Positions 34,984 to 44,880 of a DNA stretch of 64,000 bases are shown in pieces. The DNA comes from Janibacter limosus (lineage in GTDB: Bacteria; Actinomycetota; Actinomycetes; Actinomycetales; Dermatophilaceae), in assembly GCF_004295485.1 (NCBI RefSeq), contig NZ_CP036164.1, positions 2,914,001 to 2,978,000 on the forward strand, written 5' to 3'. Under the pieces are notes generated by a model that was not told the DNA's origin, made no database searches, and was given only the letters and a program-made list of their open reading frames with translations. The translations under genes were made by a program, and so were the position numbers. The stretch's first letter is position 1, and each line of letters begins with the position of its first letter.

Positions 34984-35358
34984 GGGTGGACGGGTGAGCG
35001 GGAAGTGCGCGGAGAGGTCCGTGCGCTGACCGCTGACGCGGACCCTGCCCTCGGCCACACCATCCGCCCAGGTGAGGTCACCGACGGCCAGCTCCAGCCA
35101 GGTCTGCGGGTCGGTCTCGACCACGGCGGGCGGGGTGCCGCGGGTGTGGACCGGTCCCGCCACGCACTGCACTGCGGCGAAGGGGGGCACCCGCACCTCG
35201 ACGCTGCGGCCGGGGGCAGCGTCGGCCAGCTCGGCGACGGTGTGCCGCACCGCTGTCGCCAGCGTCGCCCGCGCCACCGCCGAGCGGTCCTGGGCGGCCG
35301 ACCACGCGTGCAGCGCGGACCAGCCCTCGTCCACGGGGATCCGACGTCGTCCAGCCAC
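34972..35358 (-). CDS. Sterol-carrier-family protein
   Basis: 128 residues from GTG 35358, with GGGAGG 8 nt upstream. It contains the actinobacterial sterol-carrier-like signature RSVEVRVPPFAAVQCVAGPV followed by HTRGTPPAVVETDPQTWLEL and VSGQRTDLSAHFPL. Proteins of this group often sit near purF and are related to SCP2/maleylpyruvate isomerase C-terminal domains; the ligand is unknown. It converges on the Gfo/Idh gene with a 4-bp overlap inside a repeat. Confidence 0.8.
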   Translation of the reverse strand: MAGRRRIPVDEGWSALHAWSAAQDRSAVARATLATAVRHTVAELADAAPGRSVEVRVPPFAAVQCVAGPVHTRGTPPAVVETDPQTWLELAVGDLTWADGVAEGRVRVSGQRTDLSAHFPLTRPPASP

Positions 35359-35502
35359 GGGCCCATCCTCCCACCCCGACCGTTCACCGGATCGCCACAT
35401 CCGTGACCCCGCTCAGCCCACATCCGTCTCCTGAGTGCGGCAGAGTCACCCCGGTATGCCCCTCGTCGGGCACGTCACACCGTTGTGTTCTGGGAGGAAC
35501 CC

Positions 35503-37806
35503 ATGTCCGTGAAGAAGAGGGGCGCGTCGCTGCTCGTCGGGGTCGGTGCCATCACCGCGCTCGTCGCCACCGCCGGAGCCGCCCACGCTGCCGACCCCGT
35601 CGACCCGGGCGCCCTCGACCCGGGGCTGACCACGGTCAACCTGCTCAACATCAACGACTTCCACGGCCGCATCGACGACGACAACACCGGCGAGCTGGGC
35701 AAGAGCTTCGCCTGCACCGTCGTCTCCACGCGCGCAGCGCTCGGCGCGGACTCGACCGCGCTGCTGTCCGCCGGCGACAGCATCGGGGCCTCCTCCTTCA
35801 CCTCCTCCTCGCAGGAGGACGGGCCGACGATCAGCTTCCTCAACGCGCTCGGCCTCGAGGCCACGGCGGTGGGCAACCACGAGTTCGACCGCGGCTTCTC
35901 CGACCTCACCGGTCGGGTGGACCAGCTGGCGGACTTCGACCAGCTCGGCGCCAACGTCTACGAGCGCGGCACCACGACCCCGGCGCTCCAGGAGTACGAG
36001 GTCATCGAGGTCAGCGGGCTGCAGGTCGCCGTCATCGGCGCGGTCACCCAGCAGACCCCCTCGCTCGTCTCCCCGCAGGGGGTGGCCGGTCTCGACTTCG
36101 GCGACCCGGTCGAGGCGGTCAACCGCGTCGCTGCACAGCTCAAGGACGGTGACGCGACCAACGGCGAGGCCGACATCGTCGTCGCCGAGTACCACGAGGG
36201 CGCGACCGCCGGCGCCGATGGCAGCACGCTCGCCCAGCAGGTCGCCGCGGGCGGCGCCTTCGCCGACATCGTGCAGGACACCGCCGGCGAGGTCGACGCG
36301 ATCTTCACCGGCCACACCCACATGGACTACGCGTGGGACGCGCCGGCGCCGGGCGGCGGGACCCGCCCGATCATCCAGACCGGCTCCTACGCCAGCAACC
36401 TCGGTCAGGTGCAGCTCGGCTTCGACCCTGCGACCCGCAAGGTCACCCAGTACTCGGTGACCAATGTCCCGACCGGCGCCGTGACGCCCGAGTGCGAGGC
36501 CGACGCGGCCTACACGTCGGCCGCACAGATCGTCGACGACGCCGTCGCCGACGCCGCGGTCCTGGGCAAGACGGTCATCGGCGAGGTGTCCGACGACATC
36601 ACGACCGCGGTCAAGACCGACGGCGGTCGTGACGACCGGCAGCGCGAGTCGACCCTGGGCAACCTCACCGCCGACATCTGGCTCGACGCGCTCAACCAGC
36701 CGGGTCGTCCCGGCGCCGACATCGGGATCATGAACCCCGGCGGCCTGCGTGACGAGCTGCGTTACGCCCCCACCGGCGACGAGGCGCCCGGCGAGGTCAC
36801 CTACGCCGAGGCGGCGTCGATCAACCCCTTCGCCAACACGATGATGACCGTCGAGGTCACCGGCGCGCAGTTCATCACGCTGCTCGAGCAGCAGTGGCAG
36901 CCCGAGGGCAGCTCGCGGCCCTTCCTCAAGCTGGGCCTGTCGGACAACATCACCTACACCTACGACCCCGACGCCGCCGCGGGCAGCCACATCACCTCCG
37001 TGGCCGTCGACGGCCAGCCGATCGACGAGGCCGCGACCTACACGCTCGCGTCCGGGTCCTTCCTCATCGGTGGCGGTGACAACTTCACCGTGCTGCAGGA
37101 GGGTACCAACGCCAAGGACACCGGCCTGATCGACACCGACGCCTTCGTCAGCTACTTCGAGCGCAACGCGAGCGTCGACCCGGACTTCCGCAAGCAGGCG
37201 GTGGCCGTCTCGGGCCAGCCGAGCGAGCTCACCGCGGGCGACGAGGTCTCCTTCACCGTCTCGGGCCTCGACATGACGTCGGTGGACTCCCCGACGAGCA
37301 CCGAGGTCGAGGTCTTCGTGGGCGACACGTCGGTCGGCACCTTCCCGGTCACCGCGGGCCTCATCGACGGCGTCCCGACCCGCAACGGGAGCGCGGACAT
37401 CACCTTCACGGTGCCGGACGGCCTGACGGCGGGCGCGGCGACGCTGCGCGTCGTCACCTCGCCGGGTGGCACCGAGGCGAGCCTGCCGGTGACCGTCACC
37501 GCGGGCGCGTCGACGTCGACGAGCACCTCTGGCACCAGCACCTCGGGCACCAGCACCAGCACCAGCACCAGCACCTCGGGCAGCGGCACCAGCACGAGCG
37601 GTACCGCGACCTCCACGAGCACGTCCGGCTCCGGGACGGCGACGTCCACGAGCGACGACGACGTGACCGGCCCGGTCGTCGAGACCGACCGTCCGAGTGG
37701 TCCGATGGACGCCGGGATCGCCGGCTCGGGTCTCGGCCTGCTCCTCGCGGCCGGCATCGCGCTGGCCCTCGCGGGCGTTCGCCGCACCGCGGGACGTCGC
37801 CACTGA
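35503..37806 (+). CDS. Surface-anchored 5'-nucleotidase/2',3'-cyclic phosphodiesterase (UshA family)
   Basis: 767 residues. A signal peptide (MSVKKRGASLLVGVGAI, cleavage near AHAADP) precedes a metallophosphatase domain with LLNINDFHGRIDD, SAGDSIG, ATAVGNHEFDRG and FTGHTHMDYAW. A 5'-nucleotidase C-terminal domain follows (STLGNLTADIWLDA, IGIMNPGGLRDELRY, ASINPFANTMMTVEV). After a beta-rich domain comes a Thr/Ser/Gly linker (~residues 670-715) and a final hydrophobic helix with an Arg-rich tail, so it is probably membrane-tethered with no LPXTG. It releases nucleosides and phosphate outside the cell. GGGAGG precedes the ATG by 5 nt, and a strong terminator follows. Confidence 0.92.
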   Translation: MSVKKRGASLLVGVGAITALVATAGAAHAADPVDPGALDPGLTTVNLLNINDFHGRIDDDNTGELGKSFACTVVSTRAALGADSTALLSAGDSIGASSFTSSSQEDGPTISFLNALGLEATAVGNHEFDRGFSDLTGRVDQLADFDQLGANVYERGTTTPALQEYEVIEVSGLQVAVIGAVTQQTPSLVSPQGVAGLDFGDPVEAVNRVAAQLKDGDATNGEADIVVAEYHEGATAGADGSTLAQQVAAGGAFADIVQDTAGEVDAIFTGHTHMDYAWDAPAPGGGTRPIIQTGSYASNLGQVQLGFDPATRKVTQYSVTNVPTGAVTPECEADAAYTSAAQIVDDAVADAAVLGKTVIGEVSDDITTAVKTDGGRDDRQRESTLGNLTADIWLDALNQPGRPGADIGIMNPGGLRDELRYAPTGDEAPGEVTYAEAASINPFANTMMTVEVTGAQFITLLEQQWQPEGSSRPFLKLGLSDNITYTYDPDAAAGSHITSVAVDGQPIDEAATYTLASGSFLIGGGDNFTVLQEGTNAKDTGLIDTDAFVSYFERNASVDPDFRKQAVAVSGQPSELTAGDEVSFTVSGLDMTSVDSPTSTEVEVFVGDTSVGTFPVTAGLIDGVPTRNGSADITFTVPDGLTAGAATLRVVTSPGGTEASLPVTVTAGASTSTSTSGTSTSGTSTSTSTSTSGSGTSTSGTATSTSTSGSGTATSTSDDDVTGPVVETDRPSGPMDAGIAGSGLGLLLAAGIALALAGVRRTAGRRH

Positions 37807-37826
37807 CGTCTGGCCCGGCTCCATGC

Positions 37827-37866
37827 CGAAGGGAGGCGCGCACCGTCGGGTGCGTGCCTCCCTTCG
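37827..37866 (+). terminator. Strong terminator of the 5'-nucleotidase gene
   Basis: Eighteen-nt arms (37827-37844 and 37849-37866) pair fully with one G-T pair around the tetraloop GTCG. The outer part of the stem is CGAAGGGAGG with CCTCCCTTCG. The next gene starts 21 bp later. Confidence 0.85.
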
Positions 37867-37886
37867 TCGTGTGTGAAGGTGTCGCC

Positions 37887-38702
37887 ATGGCGACAGTGGA
37901 GCTGGTCCCGGACGAGCACGGCGGCGTGACGGTGATGCGCGACGGGCACCCGCAGAGCCATGTCGACGTCGACGACCCAGACCACCTCGTCTTCGAGTAC
38001 GTGCAGCACATGGCGGCAGTGCTCGACGCGGTCTTCCCCGGGCCCGACCCGGTCGGCGTCACGCACGTGGGCGGCGCCGGCCTGACCCTGCCGCGCTGGG
38101 TCCAGGCCACCCGGCCGGGCTCGCCGCAGATCGTCCTCGAGCCCGACGAGGCGCTCACCGCGACCGTCCGTGCGGAGCTGCCGCTCCCCCGCGGGCACCG
38201 CATCCGGGTGCGGCCACAGCTCGGGCGGCCCGGTGTCGAGGCGCTCAAGGACGCCTCCGCGCACGCGGTGGTCGTGGACGCCTTCGACGAAGGGAGGGTC
38301 CCCGCCGATCTGCAGACGCTCGAGTTCTTCACCCACGCCGCGCGCGTGCTGCGCCCCGACGGCGTGCTGTTGATGAACTCCCCCGACGAGCCCAACTGGC
38401 GTCATCTCGCCGACGTGGTGGCGGGGCTACGGGCCGCCTTCGGCCCCACCGGGAGCGTTGCGCTGATCGCCATGCGCGATGTCATCAAGGGACGCCGCTA
38501 CGGCAATTCGGTGCTCGTCGCCGCGCACCGACCGCTCGACGTCGACGAGGTCCGGCGGCAGGTCGGCCGTTGGCCCTTCCCCTCGGGCGTCCTCGCCGGG
38601 GCGGCGCTGGCCAAGCGGACGTCCACCGGTCGGGCACTCACCGACGGTGAGTCCCGCCCTTCGCCCTCGGCTCCCGACCCGGGCCAGTGGCGGGTGCGCT
38701 GA
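37887..38702 (+). CDS. Spermidine-synthase-like methyltransferase-fold protein
   Basis: 271 residues. The central part resembles the polyamine biosynthesis domain: VGVTHVGGAGLTLPRWVQAT, QIVLEPDEALTATVRAELPL, HAVVVDAFDEGRVPADLQTL (the acidic DAF motif of spermidine synthases) and EFFTHAARVLRPDGVLLMNS. It lacks transmembrane segments. Many actinobacterial members of this family do not make spermidine, so the substrate is open. ATG 37887 is preferred over an earlier in-frame start at 37854, which lies inside the terminator stem. It is convergent with the HAD gene. Confidence 0.8.
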   Translation: MATVELVPDEHGGVTVMRDGHPQSHVDVDDPDHLVFEYVQHMAAVLDAVFPGPDPVGVTHVGGAGLTLPRWVQATRPGSPQIVLEPDEALTATVRAELPLPRGHRIRVRPQLGRPGVEALKDASAHAVVVDAFDEGRVPADLQTLEFFTHAARVLRPDGVLLMNSPDEPNWRHLADVVAGLRAAFGPTGSVALIAMRDVIKGRRYGNSVLVAAHRPLDVDEVRRQVGRWPFPSGVLAGAALAKRTSTGRALTDGESRPSPSAPDPGQWRVR

Positions 38703-38739
38703 CCGGCATCGTCGGGCAGCACGGAGGATCGTCTCCGCC

Positions 38740-38797
38740 GCTCCGGCCGTGACTCATGCCATGCATCGCGATTCACCCCGCGAGTCACGGCCGGAGC
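38740..38797. repeat. Long inverted repeat between convergent genes
   Basis: Arms GCTCCGGCCGTGACTC (38740-38755) and GAGTCACGGCCGGAGC (38782-38797) are exact complements around a 26-nt loop containing ATGCAT and ATCGCGAT. The arm-loop junction GACTCATGC and the TCGCGAT in the loop recall the core of the hairpin at 6124-6189. It lies between the stops of a + and a - gene. Confidence 0.85.
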
Positions 38798-38834
38798 CGC
38801 CACACACACCTCGTGGTGCGTGCCGGAGCCGCAC

Positions 38835-39500
38835 TCAGCCCAGCGCGGCCAGGCGGGAGACGACCGACGGCAGGTCCGCCATGTCGTCGATGACGGCGCT
38901 GGCCTCGTCGAGCCAGCCCGTCGGGGTCATGTCGCTGCGGTAGCCCACGACGGGCATGCCCGCAGCCACGGCCGCCTCGATGCCGGCCCGGCTGTCCTCG
39001 ACGACGATGCAGCGCTCCGGGTCGAAGCCCATCTCGGCGGCCGCCAGGAGGAAGACGTCGGGGGCCGGCTTGCCGTGCTCCACCTGCTCGGCGCTGAACC
39101 GCGCCCGCTCGGGGAAGAGCCCGTCCATGCCCGTGCGCCCGAGCTTGGTCCCGATCGCCGCCAGGAGCGACCCCGAGGCGACGCAGACATCGCACCCGAG
39201 CTCTTGGACGGCTGCGACGGCCTCCGCCGCGCCCGGGACCGGCTCCAGCTCCTCCTGGCTGCGATGGAACTCCGCCCGCCAGGCTCGCTCCCACTCGGCA
39301 TCGGGCACGGCGCCGGTGAGCTCGGCGAGGGTGACGCGGTTGTCCTTGTAGGCCTTGCCGACAAAGGTCTCGACCGCATCGGCCTCGGTGAAGTCCACCC
39401 CGGCGTCACGCATCATGCCGGTCCAGGTGCGCACGTTGAGTCGCTCGCTGTCGACGAGCACGCCGTCGCAGTCGAAGACGACCAACCACTGAGCAGCCAT
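38835..39500 (-). CDS. HAD-superfamily hydrolase, beta-phosphoglucomutase-like
   Basis: 221 residues. HAD motif I VVFDCDGVLVDSE carries the nucleophile Asp. Motif II is CVASGS, motif III is EHGKPAPDVFL (Lys), and motif IV is CIVVEDSRAGIEAA. The helical cap (residues 17-85) is of the beta-phosphoglucomutase/phosphatase type. It is probably a sugar-phosphate phosphatase or mutase. It begins 1 bp after the purL stop and may belong to the same transcript. The substrate is not predictable. Confidence 0.88.
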   Translation of the reverse strand: MAAQWLVVFDCDGVLVDSERLNVRTWTGMMRDAGVDFTEADAVETFVGKAYKDNRVTLAELTGAVPDAEWERAWRAEFHRSQEELEPVPGAAEAVAAVQELGCDVCVASGSLLAAIGTKLGRTGMDGLFPERARFSAEQVEHGKPAPDVFLLAAAEMGFDPERCIVVEDSRAGIEAAVAAGMPVVGYRSDMTPTGWLDEASAVIDDMADLPSVVSRLAALG

Positions 39501-39501
39501 G

Positions 39502-41769
39502 TCAGCCGAAGTACTGCCGCATCGTGCCGGTGTGGGCTGCTCGCATGTCCTCGATCGTCAGGTCGAGGACGTCCTTGACCTTGAGCCGGTCGCCGTCGGT
39601 GCTGCCGAGGCGGGCGATCGGGACACCGTGGGTCTCGGCGATGCCGACGACGGTGGCCAGGTCGGCCTCGGAGCGCACGGTGACCAGGGCCCGGGCGGTG
39701 GACTCCGAGTACAGCGCGGTGAAGGCATCGACGCCGTCGCGCTGGAGGACCGGCGACAGGTCGACCGAGGCACCCGTGCCACCGGTCATGACCGACTCCG
39801 CCAGCGTCACGGCGAGACCACCGTCGGACAGGTCGTGCGAGCTGGTCAGCACGCCACGCCGCACCGCGTCGACGAAGAAGTCGGCGAGCGCCTTCTCCGC
39901 GGCGAGGTCGACCTTCGGCGGCTGGCCGCCGAGGTGGCCGTGCAGCGCGTGCGCCCACTCGCCACCATCGAGCTCGTCGCGGGTCTCGCCGAGGAGGAGG
40001 ACGATCTCCCCCTTCGCCCCGAAGCCGGAGGACACGGCCGTCGACACGTCGTCGATGACACCGAGGACCCCGACGACGGGCGTCGGGTGGATCGCCGTCT
40101 CACCGGTCTGGTTGTAGAAGGAGACGTTGCCGCCTGTCACCGGGATGCCCAGCTCGAGGCAGGCGTCGAAGAGCCCGCCGATGGCCTGCTGGAACTGCCA
40201 CATGACGGCCGGGTCCTCGGGCGAGCCGAAGTTGAGGCAGTCCGTGACGGCCAGCGGCAGCGCGCCGGAGGTCGCGACATTGCGGTAGGACTCGGCCAGC
40301 GCCAGCTGCGCGCCGGCGTAGGGGTCGAGCCGGCCGAAGCGGCCGTTGCAGTCGGTCGAGAGCGCGACGCCGAGGCCGGACTCCTCGTCGACGCGCACGA
40401 CGCCGGAGTCGTGCGGCATGGCGCGCTTGGTGTTGCCCAGCACGTAGCGGTCGTACTGGTTGGTGACCCAGGACTTGTCACAGATGTTGGGCGAGGCGAG
40501 CAGTGCCAGGAGGTCCGCGCCCAGGTCCGCGGGGCGGGGAAGGGAGTCGCTCGAGTCGGCCTGCACCGCGTCGAGCCACTCCGGCCGGGCGATCGGACGC
40601 TCGTAGACCGGGCCGTCGTGGGCCACGGAGCGCGGCGGCACGTCGACGATGGTCTCGCCGTGCCAGGTGACGACGAGACGGTCACCCTCGGTGACCTCAC
40701 CGAGGACGGCGGCCTCGACGTCCCAGCGGCCGGTGATCTCGAGGAAGGCGTCGAGCTTGTCGGGCGCGACGACCGCCATCATCCGCTCCTGCGACTCCGA
40801 CATCAGGATCTCCTCGGGGGAGAGCGTGGAGTCGCGCAGCGGGACGAGGTCGAGCTCGATGCTCATGCCGCCGTCACCGGCGGAGGCGAGCTCGGAGGTG
40901 GCGCAGGACAGGCCCGCTCCCCCGAGGTCCTGGATGCCCTCGACGACGCCGGCGGCGTAGAGGTCGAGGCAGCACTCGATGAGCACCTTCTCCGCGAAGG
41001 GGTCGCCGACCTGGACGGCGGGCCGCTTGGCGGGGCCGCCCTCGTCGAAGGTCTCGGACGCGAGGATCGAGACACCGCCGATGCCGTCGCCGCCGGTCTT
41101 GGCGCCGAAGAGCACGATCTTGTTGCCCGCGCCCGTGGCATTGGCCAGGTGCAGGTCCTCGTGACGAAGGGAGCCGACGCACAAGGCGTTGACGAGCGGG
41201 TTGCCCTGGTAGCAGTCGTCGAAGACGATCTCGCCGCCGATGTTGGGCAGGCCCAGGGAGTTGCCGTAGCCGCCGATGCCCTTGACGACGCCGGGCAGGA
41301 CCCGGGCGGTGTCGGGGTGGTCGATGGCGCCGAAGCGAAGGGGGTCCATGACGGCGATCGGGCGGGCGCCCATCGCCATGATGTCGCGGACGATGCCGCC
41401 GATGCCGGTGGCCGCGCCCTGGTAGGGCTCGACATAGCTCGGGTGGTTGTGGGACTCGACCTTGAAGGTCACCGCCCAGCCCTGACCGATGTCGATGACG
41501 CCCGCGTTCTCACCGATGCCGGCGAGGGTCTTGCCCAGCGGCGTCTCGGAGGGCAGGTCACCGAAGCGCTTCAGGTGCACCTTGGACGACTTGTAGCTGC
41601 AGTGCTCCGACCACATGACGGAGTACATGGCCAGCTCGGCGCTCGTGGGGCGACGCCCGAGGATGGCGACGATGCGCTCGTACTCGTCCTGCTTGAGGCC
41701 GAGGTCGGCCCACGGCTGCTGCACGTCAGGGGTCTGGCCGGCCTGGGTGACGGTGTCGAGGGTGCTCAT
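39502..41769 (-). CDS. purL: Phosphoribosylformylglycinamidine synthase subunit PurL
   Basis: 755 residues, the small PurL type that needs PurQ and PurS. Blocks are [78 protein letters not shown] and [16 protein letters not shown]. It catalyses the ATP-dependent amidation of FGAR to FGAM. It overlaps the purQ stop by 4 bp (ATGA), giving a tight purS-purQ-purL operon. Confidence 0.96.
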   Translation of the reverse strand: MSTLDTVTQAGQTPDVQQPWADLGLKQDEYERIVAILGRRPTSAELAMYSVMWSEHCSYKSSKVHLKRFGDLPSETPLGKTLAGIGENAGVIDIGQGWAVTFKVESHNHPSYVEPYQGAATGIGGIVRDIMAMGARPIAVMDPLRFGAIDHPDTARVLPGVVKGIGGYGNSLGLPNIGGEIVFDDCYQGNPLVNALCVGSLRHEDLHLANATGAGNKIVLFGAKTGGDGIGGVSILASETFDEGGPAKRPAVQVGDPFAEKVLIECCLDLYAAGVVEGIQDLGGAGLSCATSELASAGDGGMSIELDLVPLRDSTLSPEEILMSESQERMMAVVAPDKLDAFLEITGRWDVEAAVLGEVTEGDRLVVTWHGETIVDVPPRSVAHDGPVYERPIARPEWLDAVQADSSDSLPRPADLGADLLALLASPNICDKSWVTNQYDRYVLGNTKRAMPHDSGVVRVDEESGLGVALSTDCNGRFGRLDPYAGAQLALAESYRNVATSGALPLAVTDCLNFGSPEDPAVMWQFQQAIGGLFDACLELGIPVTGGNVSFYNQTGETAIHPTPVVGVLGVIDDVSTAVSSGFGAKGEIVLLLGETRDELDGGEWAHALHGHLGGQPPKVDLAAEKALADFFVDAVRRGVLTSSHDLSDGGLAVTLAESVMTGGTGASVDLSPVLQRDGVDAFTALYSESTARALVTVRSEADLATVVGIAETHGVPIARLGSTDGDRLKVKDVLDLTIEDMRAAHTGTMRQYFG

Positions 41770-42437
41770 GCGGACACCACCTGCTGCAGGACGGACGTGA
41801 AGAAGGTGCGGCCGTCCAGGCTCGGGCCGAAGCCCTCCTCGACGGCGTGCTCGGGGTGCGGCATGAGCCCGACGACGTTGCCGCGCTCGTTGGTGATGCC
41901 GGCGATGTCACGGGAGGAGCCGTTGGGGTTGGTGCCGAGGTAGCGGAAGGCGACCTGTCCCTCCCCTTCGAGCCGGTCGAGGGTGTCCTCGTCGGCGACG
42001 AACTGGCCGTCCTGGTTCTTCAGCACGACGGTGATCTCCTGGTCGACCTCGAAACCGTTGGTCCAGGCGCTGCTCGCATTTTCCACCCGCAGGACCTGGT
42101 CCTGGCAGCGGAAGGTGCGGTGGTCGTTCTGGATCATCGACCCGGGCAGCAGGTGCGACTCGGTGAGGATCTGGAAGCCGTTGCAGATGCCGAGGACCGG
42201 CATGCCGCCCTTCGCCGCCGTGATGACCTCGGTCATGACCGGGGCGAAGCGGGCGATGGCCCCGGCGCGCAGGTAGTCGCCGTAGGAGAAGCCGCCGGGG
42301 ATGACGACGGCGTCGACGCCGCGCAGGTCCGCGTCACCGTGCCACAGCTCGACGGCCTCGCCGCCGGCGATGCGCACGGCGCGGCGGGCGTCGGAGTCGT
42401 CGAGGCTGCCGGGGAAGGTGACGACGCCGATCTTCAC
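41766..42437 (-). CDS. purQ: Phosphoribosylformylglycinamidine synthase subunit PurQ
   Basis: 223 residues, class I glutamine amidotransferase. The nucleophile Cys is in [20 protein letters not shown] and the catalytic His/Glu are in [29 protein letters not shown] is the typical N-terminus. It supplies ammonia from glutamine to PurL. It overlaps both purL and purS by 4 bp. Confidence 0.96.
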   Translation of the reverse strand: MKIGVVTFPGSLDDSDARRAVRIAGGEAVELWHGDADLRGVDAVVIPGGFSYGDYLRAGAIARFAPVMTEVITAAKGGMPVLGICNGFQILTESHLLPGSMIQNDHRTFRCQDQVLRVENASSAWTNGFEVDQEITVVLKNQDGQFVADEDTLDRLEGEGQVAFRYLGTNPNGSSRDIAGITNERGNVVGLMPHPEHAVEEGFGPSLDGRTFFTSVLQQVVSA

Positions 42438-42724
42438 GCGCCCGCCCCGGTGATCGGCGCCTGCTCCGGCTCGTCGCTCGTCAGCTCGTGGACGTTGACG
42501 ACGTCCTCGATGACGGGGTTGGACAGGAGCGTCTCGGCGGCCTCGCGGGCCTTGGCAAGGTGCTCGTCGGTGACCTCACCGTCGACGGAGAGGACGAAGC
42601 GCTTGCCCTGCCTCACGTCGGTGAACTGGTCCAGGCCCAGCCGGGGCAGTGCCCCGCGGACGGCCTGACCCTGGGGGTCGAGGATCTCGGGCTTGAGCAT
42701 GACGTCGACGACGATGCGTCCCAC
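42434..42724 (-). CDS. purS: Phosphoribosylformylglycinamidine synthase subunit PurS
   Basis: 96 residues, the first gene of the purSQL operon. It starts [20 protein letters not shown] and contains [13 protein letters not shown]. PurS bridges PurL and PurQ. It is slightly longer than the usual ~80-85 residues because of a C-terminal tail ([13 protein letters not shown]). It is divergent from the UbiB-like gene with 63 bp between starts. Confidence 0.94.
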   Translation of the reverse strand: MGRIVVDVMLKPEILDPQGQAVRGALPRLGLDQFTDVRQGKRFVLSVDGEVTDEHLAKAREAAETLLSNPVIEDVVNVHELTSDEPEQAPITGAGA

Positions 42725-42787
42725 GGGGTGTCTCCTGGTGCGAAGGGGGTGCGTCCGGGGGCGAGTCTAGTTGGGCAGGATGACCCC

Positions 42788-44443
42788 ATGAGCAGCAGCC
42801 GGTACTCCGACCTCGTGCGCCTCCTCCTTCGTCATGGGCGGGGCGATCTCTTCGCCGGCGCGCAGCAGGACGACTTCGACGCCGACGAGGGGGTGGCGGA
42901 CTCCGACGCGAAGGGGGCGGAGGCCTTCGCGGCCGACCTCGAGGCGATGGGGCCGACCTACATCAAGCTCGGCCAGCTGCTCTCCACCCGCTTCGACCTG
43001 CTGCCGCCGGCCTACACCGAGGCCCTCACCCGGCTGCAGGACTCGGTGGAGCCCTTCCCCTTCGAGCGGGTGCGCGAGATCGTCGAGGACGAGCTCGGGG
43101 CACGGATCAAGGACCTCTTCGCCACCTTCGACGAGGAGCCGCTCGCGGCGGCCTCGCTCGGGCAGGTCCACCGCGCGACCACCCGCTCGGGTCGGGACGT
43201 CGTCGTCAAGGTGCAGCGCCCCGACGTGCGGGAGACCGTCCGCGGCGACATGGACGCCCTGGACACCGTCACCGGCCTCGCGGACAAGCACACGAGCATC
43301 GGTCGCTCCTACGGCCTCAACCAGCTGCTGCGCCAGTTCCGTCGTTCGCTCGTCGACGAGCTCGACTACCGCCGCGAGGCGCGCAACCTGCTGCGCTTCA
43401 TCGAGCTGACCTCCGAGCACGACCGGCTCGTCGTGCCCGAGCCGGTGATGCAGCTGACGACGACCCGCGTCCTGACGATGGACCACATCGAGGGGCGCAA
43501 GGTCACCGACCTCGGTCCGTTGGCGCTCATCGACCTCGACGCCCGCCCACTCGTCGAGCAGCTCTTCCACTGCTACCTACGGATGATCCTCGACGACGGG
43601 GTGCTCCACGCCGACCCCCACCCGGGCAACCTGCTCGTCACCGACGACGGGCGCCTGGCCCTGCTGGACCTCGGGATGGTCGCGACCGTGCCCCAGCGGG
43701 TGCAGGCGCACGTCACCAAGCTCCTCCTCGCGATCAACGACGGCGAGGGCGAGGAGGCCGCAGCGGTCCTGGCCGACATGGGCCACCCGCTGGATGACCA
43801 CGATGCCGCGGCCTTCCGCGACGACGTGGCGCACCTCGTGAGCGAGGCGGTCGCCAGCGGCTCCGACCTGCAAGCCGGTCGTCTCCTCGTGGAGCTGTCG
43901 CGTCTCTCCGGGGTCCATGGCCTGCGACCCCCGGCCGAGATGGCCATGATCGGCAAGGCATTGCTCAACCTCGACCAGACGACCGTGCACCTCGACCCGG
44001 ACTTCTCCCCCGCCGACGCGATCCGGGACAACGTGTCCGACATCTTCGTCTCCTCGCTCAAGGTCACGCCCGGCGGGCTGCTCACCGCCGCCATCGAGGC
44101 CAAGGAGTTCACCGCGCAGCTGCCCAAGCGGGCCAACCGGATCCTCGACACCCTCGCCCGCGGCGAGATGCGGGTACGGGTCGACGCAATCGACGAGCAG
44201 CGCCTGCACCTCGTGCTCCAGCGAGTCGGCAACCGACTGACCCTCGGCCTGATCATCGCGGCGACGATCATCGGCGCGGCGATGATGATGCGCGTCGAGA
44301 CCGACGCACGCATCCTCGGTTTCCCCGCGATCGCGATGGTCTTCTTCAGCGTCGCCGTGCTGGCCGCCGTCGCACTGGCGGTGCACATCCTGCTCACCGA
44401 CCGGGCGGTCGCGCGCAGCCATCCGTCACAGGACGAGGAATAG
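42788..44443 (+). CDS. ABC1/UbiB-family atypical kinase
   Basis: 551 residues. UbiB/ADCK signature motifs are complete: YIKLGQLLSTR (KxGQ), LAAASLGQVHRA (Ala-rich nucleotide loop), VVVKVQRP, DELDYRREARNL, HADPHPGNLLV and LALLDLGMVA. Two hydrophobic segments lie at the C-terminus (LTLGLIIAATIIGAAMMM and IAMVFFSVAVLAAVALAV). The family supports isoprenoid-quinone biosynthesis or lipid homeostasis; this organism's partner is unknown. The start at 42788 is chosen for its AGGA site 7 nt upstream; the frame is open far upstream only as antisense of purS. Confidence 0.9.
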   Translation: MSSSRYSDLVRLLLRHGRGDLFAGAQQDDFDADEGVADSDAKGAEAFAADLEAMGPTYIKLGQLLSTRFDLLPPAYTEALTRLQDSVEPFPFERVREIVEDELGARIKDLFATFDEEPLAAASLGQVHRATTRSGRDVVVKVQRPDVRETVRGDMDALDTVTGLADKHTSIGRSYGLNQLLRQFRRSLVDELDYRREARNLLRFIELTSEHDRLVVPEPVMQLTTTRVLTMDHIEGRKVTDLGPLALIDLDARPLVEQLFHCYLRMILDDGVLHADPHPGNLLVTDDGRLALLDLGMVATVPQRVQAHVTKLLLAINDGEGEEAAAVLADMGHPLDDHDAAAFRDDVAHLVSEAVASGSDLQAGRLLVELSRLSGVHGLRPPAEMAMIGKALLNLDQTTVHLDPDFSPADAIRDNVSDIFVSSLKVTPGGLLTAAIEAKEFTAQLPKRANRILDTLARGEMRVRVDAIDEQRLHLVLQRVGNRLTLGLIIAATIIGAAMMMRVETDARILGFPAIAMVFFSVAVLAAVALAVHILLTDRAVARSHPSQDEE

Positions 44444-44466
44444 AGCGCACGCGGCCGACCTCGTGA

Positions 44467-44497
44467 GCGGCGGCAGGATCGTCGCGACCGGGGCGAG
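44467..44497. repeat. 31-bp scrap of the acyl-CoA synthetase gene
   Basis: Thirty of 31 bases match positions 47471-47501 inside the intact acyl-CoA synthetase gene (starts GCGGCGGCAGGATCG). It lies just left of the MntA/HepT module in the same orientation as the full gene. Confidence 0.75.
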
Positions 44498-44553
44498 TCC
44501 AGTTGCCCTCTCGAACCCGGTCCCCCGGGTCTCGGCCCGGATGGGCTGAGGTC

Positions 44554-44880
44554 ATGTCCAGATCTGTCCCGACGGCGGCTTCCGCGCAGGTTCGCGCTGC
44601 GCTGGACCAGCACGCGGACGAGATCGCCGCGATCCTTGCGAGGTACGCGGCCACCGACCCCCGCCTCTTCGGAAGCGTCGCCCGTGGAGAGGCCAAGAAC
44701 GACAGCGACGTGGACATCCTCGTGCAGCTCACTCCAGGGGCGGGAAACCCCCTCCTTCGCGTCTCGGGGATCGCCGAGGAGATGTCCCGACTGCTCGGCA
44801 CCAAGGTCGACGTGGTCGCCCCCGAGCTGCTCCGGGACGTGGTCTCCGCCGCTGCCGCGGCAGAATCAGTCGCCGTATGA
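44554..44880 (+). CDS. MntA-like minimal nucleotidyltransferase (antitoxin)
   Basis: 108 residues. The MNT signature is intact: DPRLFGSVARGEAKNDSDVD then ILVQL (GSxxRG followed by the DxD metal site). In HEPN/MNT systems the MNT protein neutralises its HepT partner by transferring AMP to it (family knowledge). The partner gene overlaps by 4 bp (ATGA) but is truncated, so this is probably an orphan antitoxin. The start at 44554 follows TGAGGTC; an upstream in-frame ATG at 44503 would add 17 residues that do not resemble the family. Confidence 0.85.
   Translation: MSRSVPTAASAQVRAALDQHADEIAAILARYAATDPRLFGSVARGEAKNDSDVDILVQLTPGAGNPLLRVSGIAEEMSRLLGTKVDVVAPELLRDVVSAAAAAESVAV

Noticed and set aside
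37501..37665. Apparent tandem DNA repeats of GCACCAGCACC type
   Set aside because: They are explained by the Thr/Ser/Gly spacer of the surface 5'-nucleotidase rather than by a DNA element.
39499..41943. 814-residue + strand open frame
   Set aside because: It is the antisense shadow of purL and purQ.
42488..42787. Long open frame extending the UbiB-like gene upstream across purS
   Set aside because: It is antisense to purS, has no family similarity, and a good ATG with AGGA site exists at 42788.
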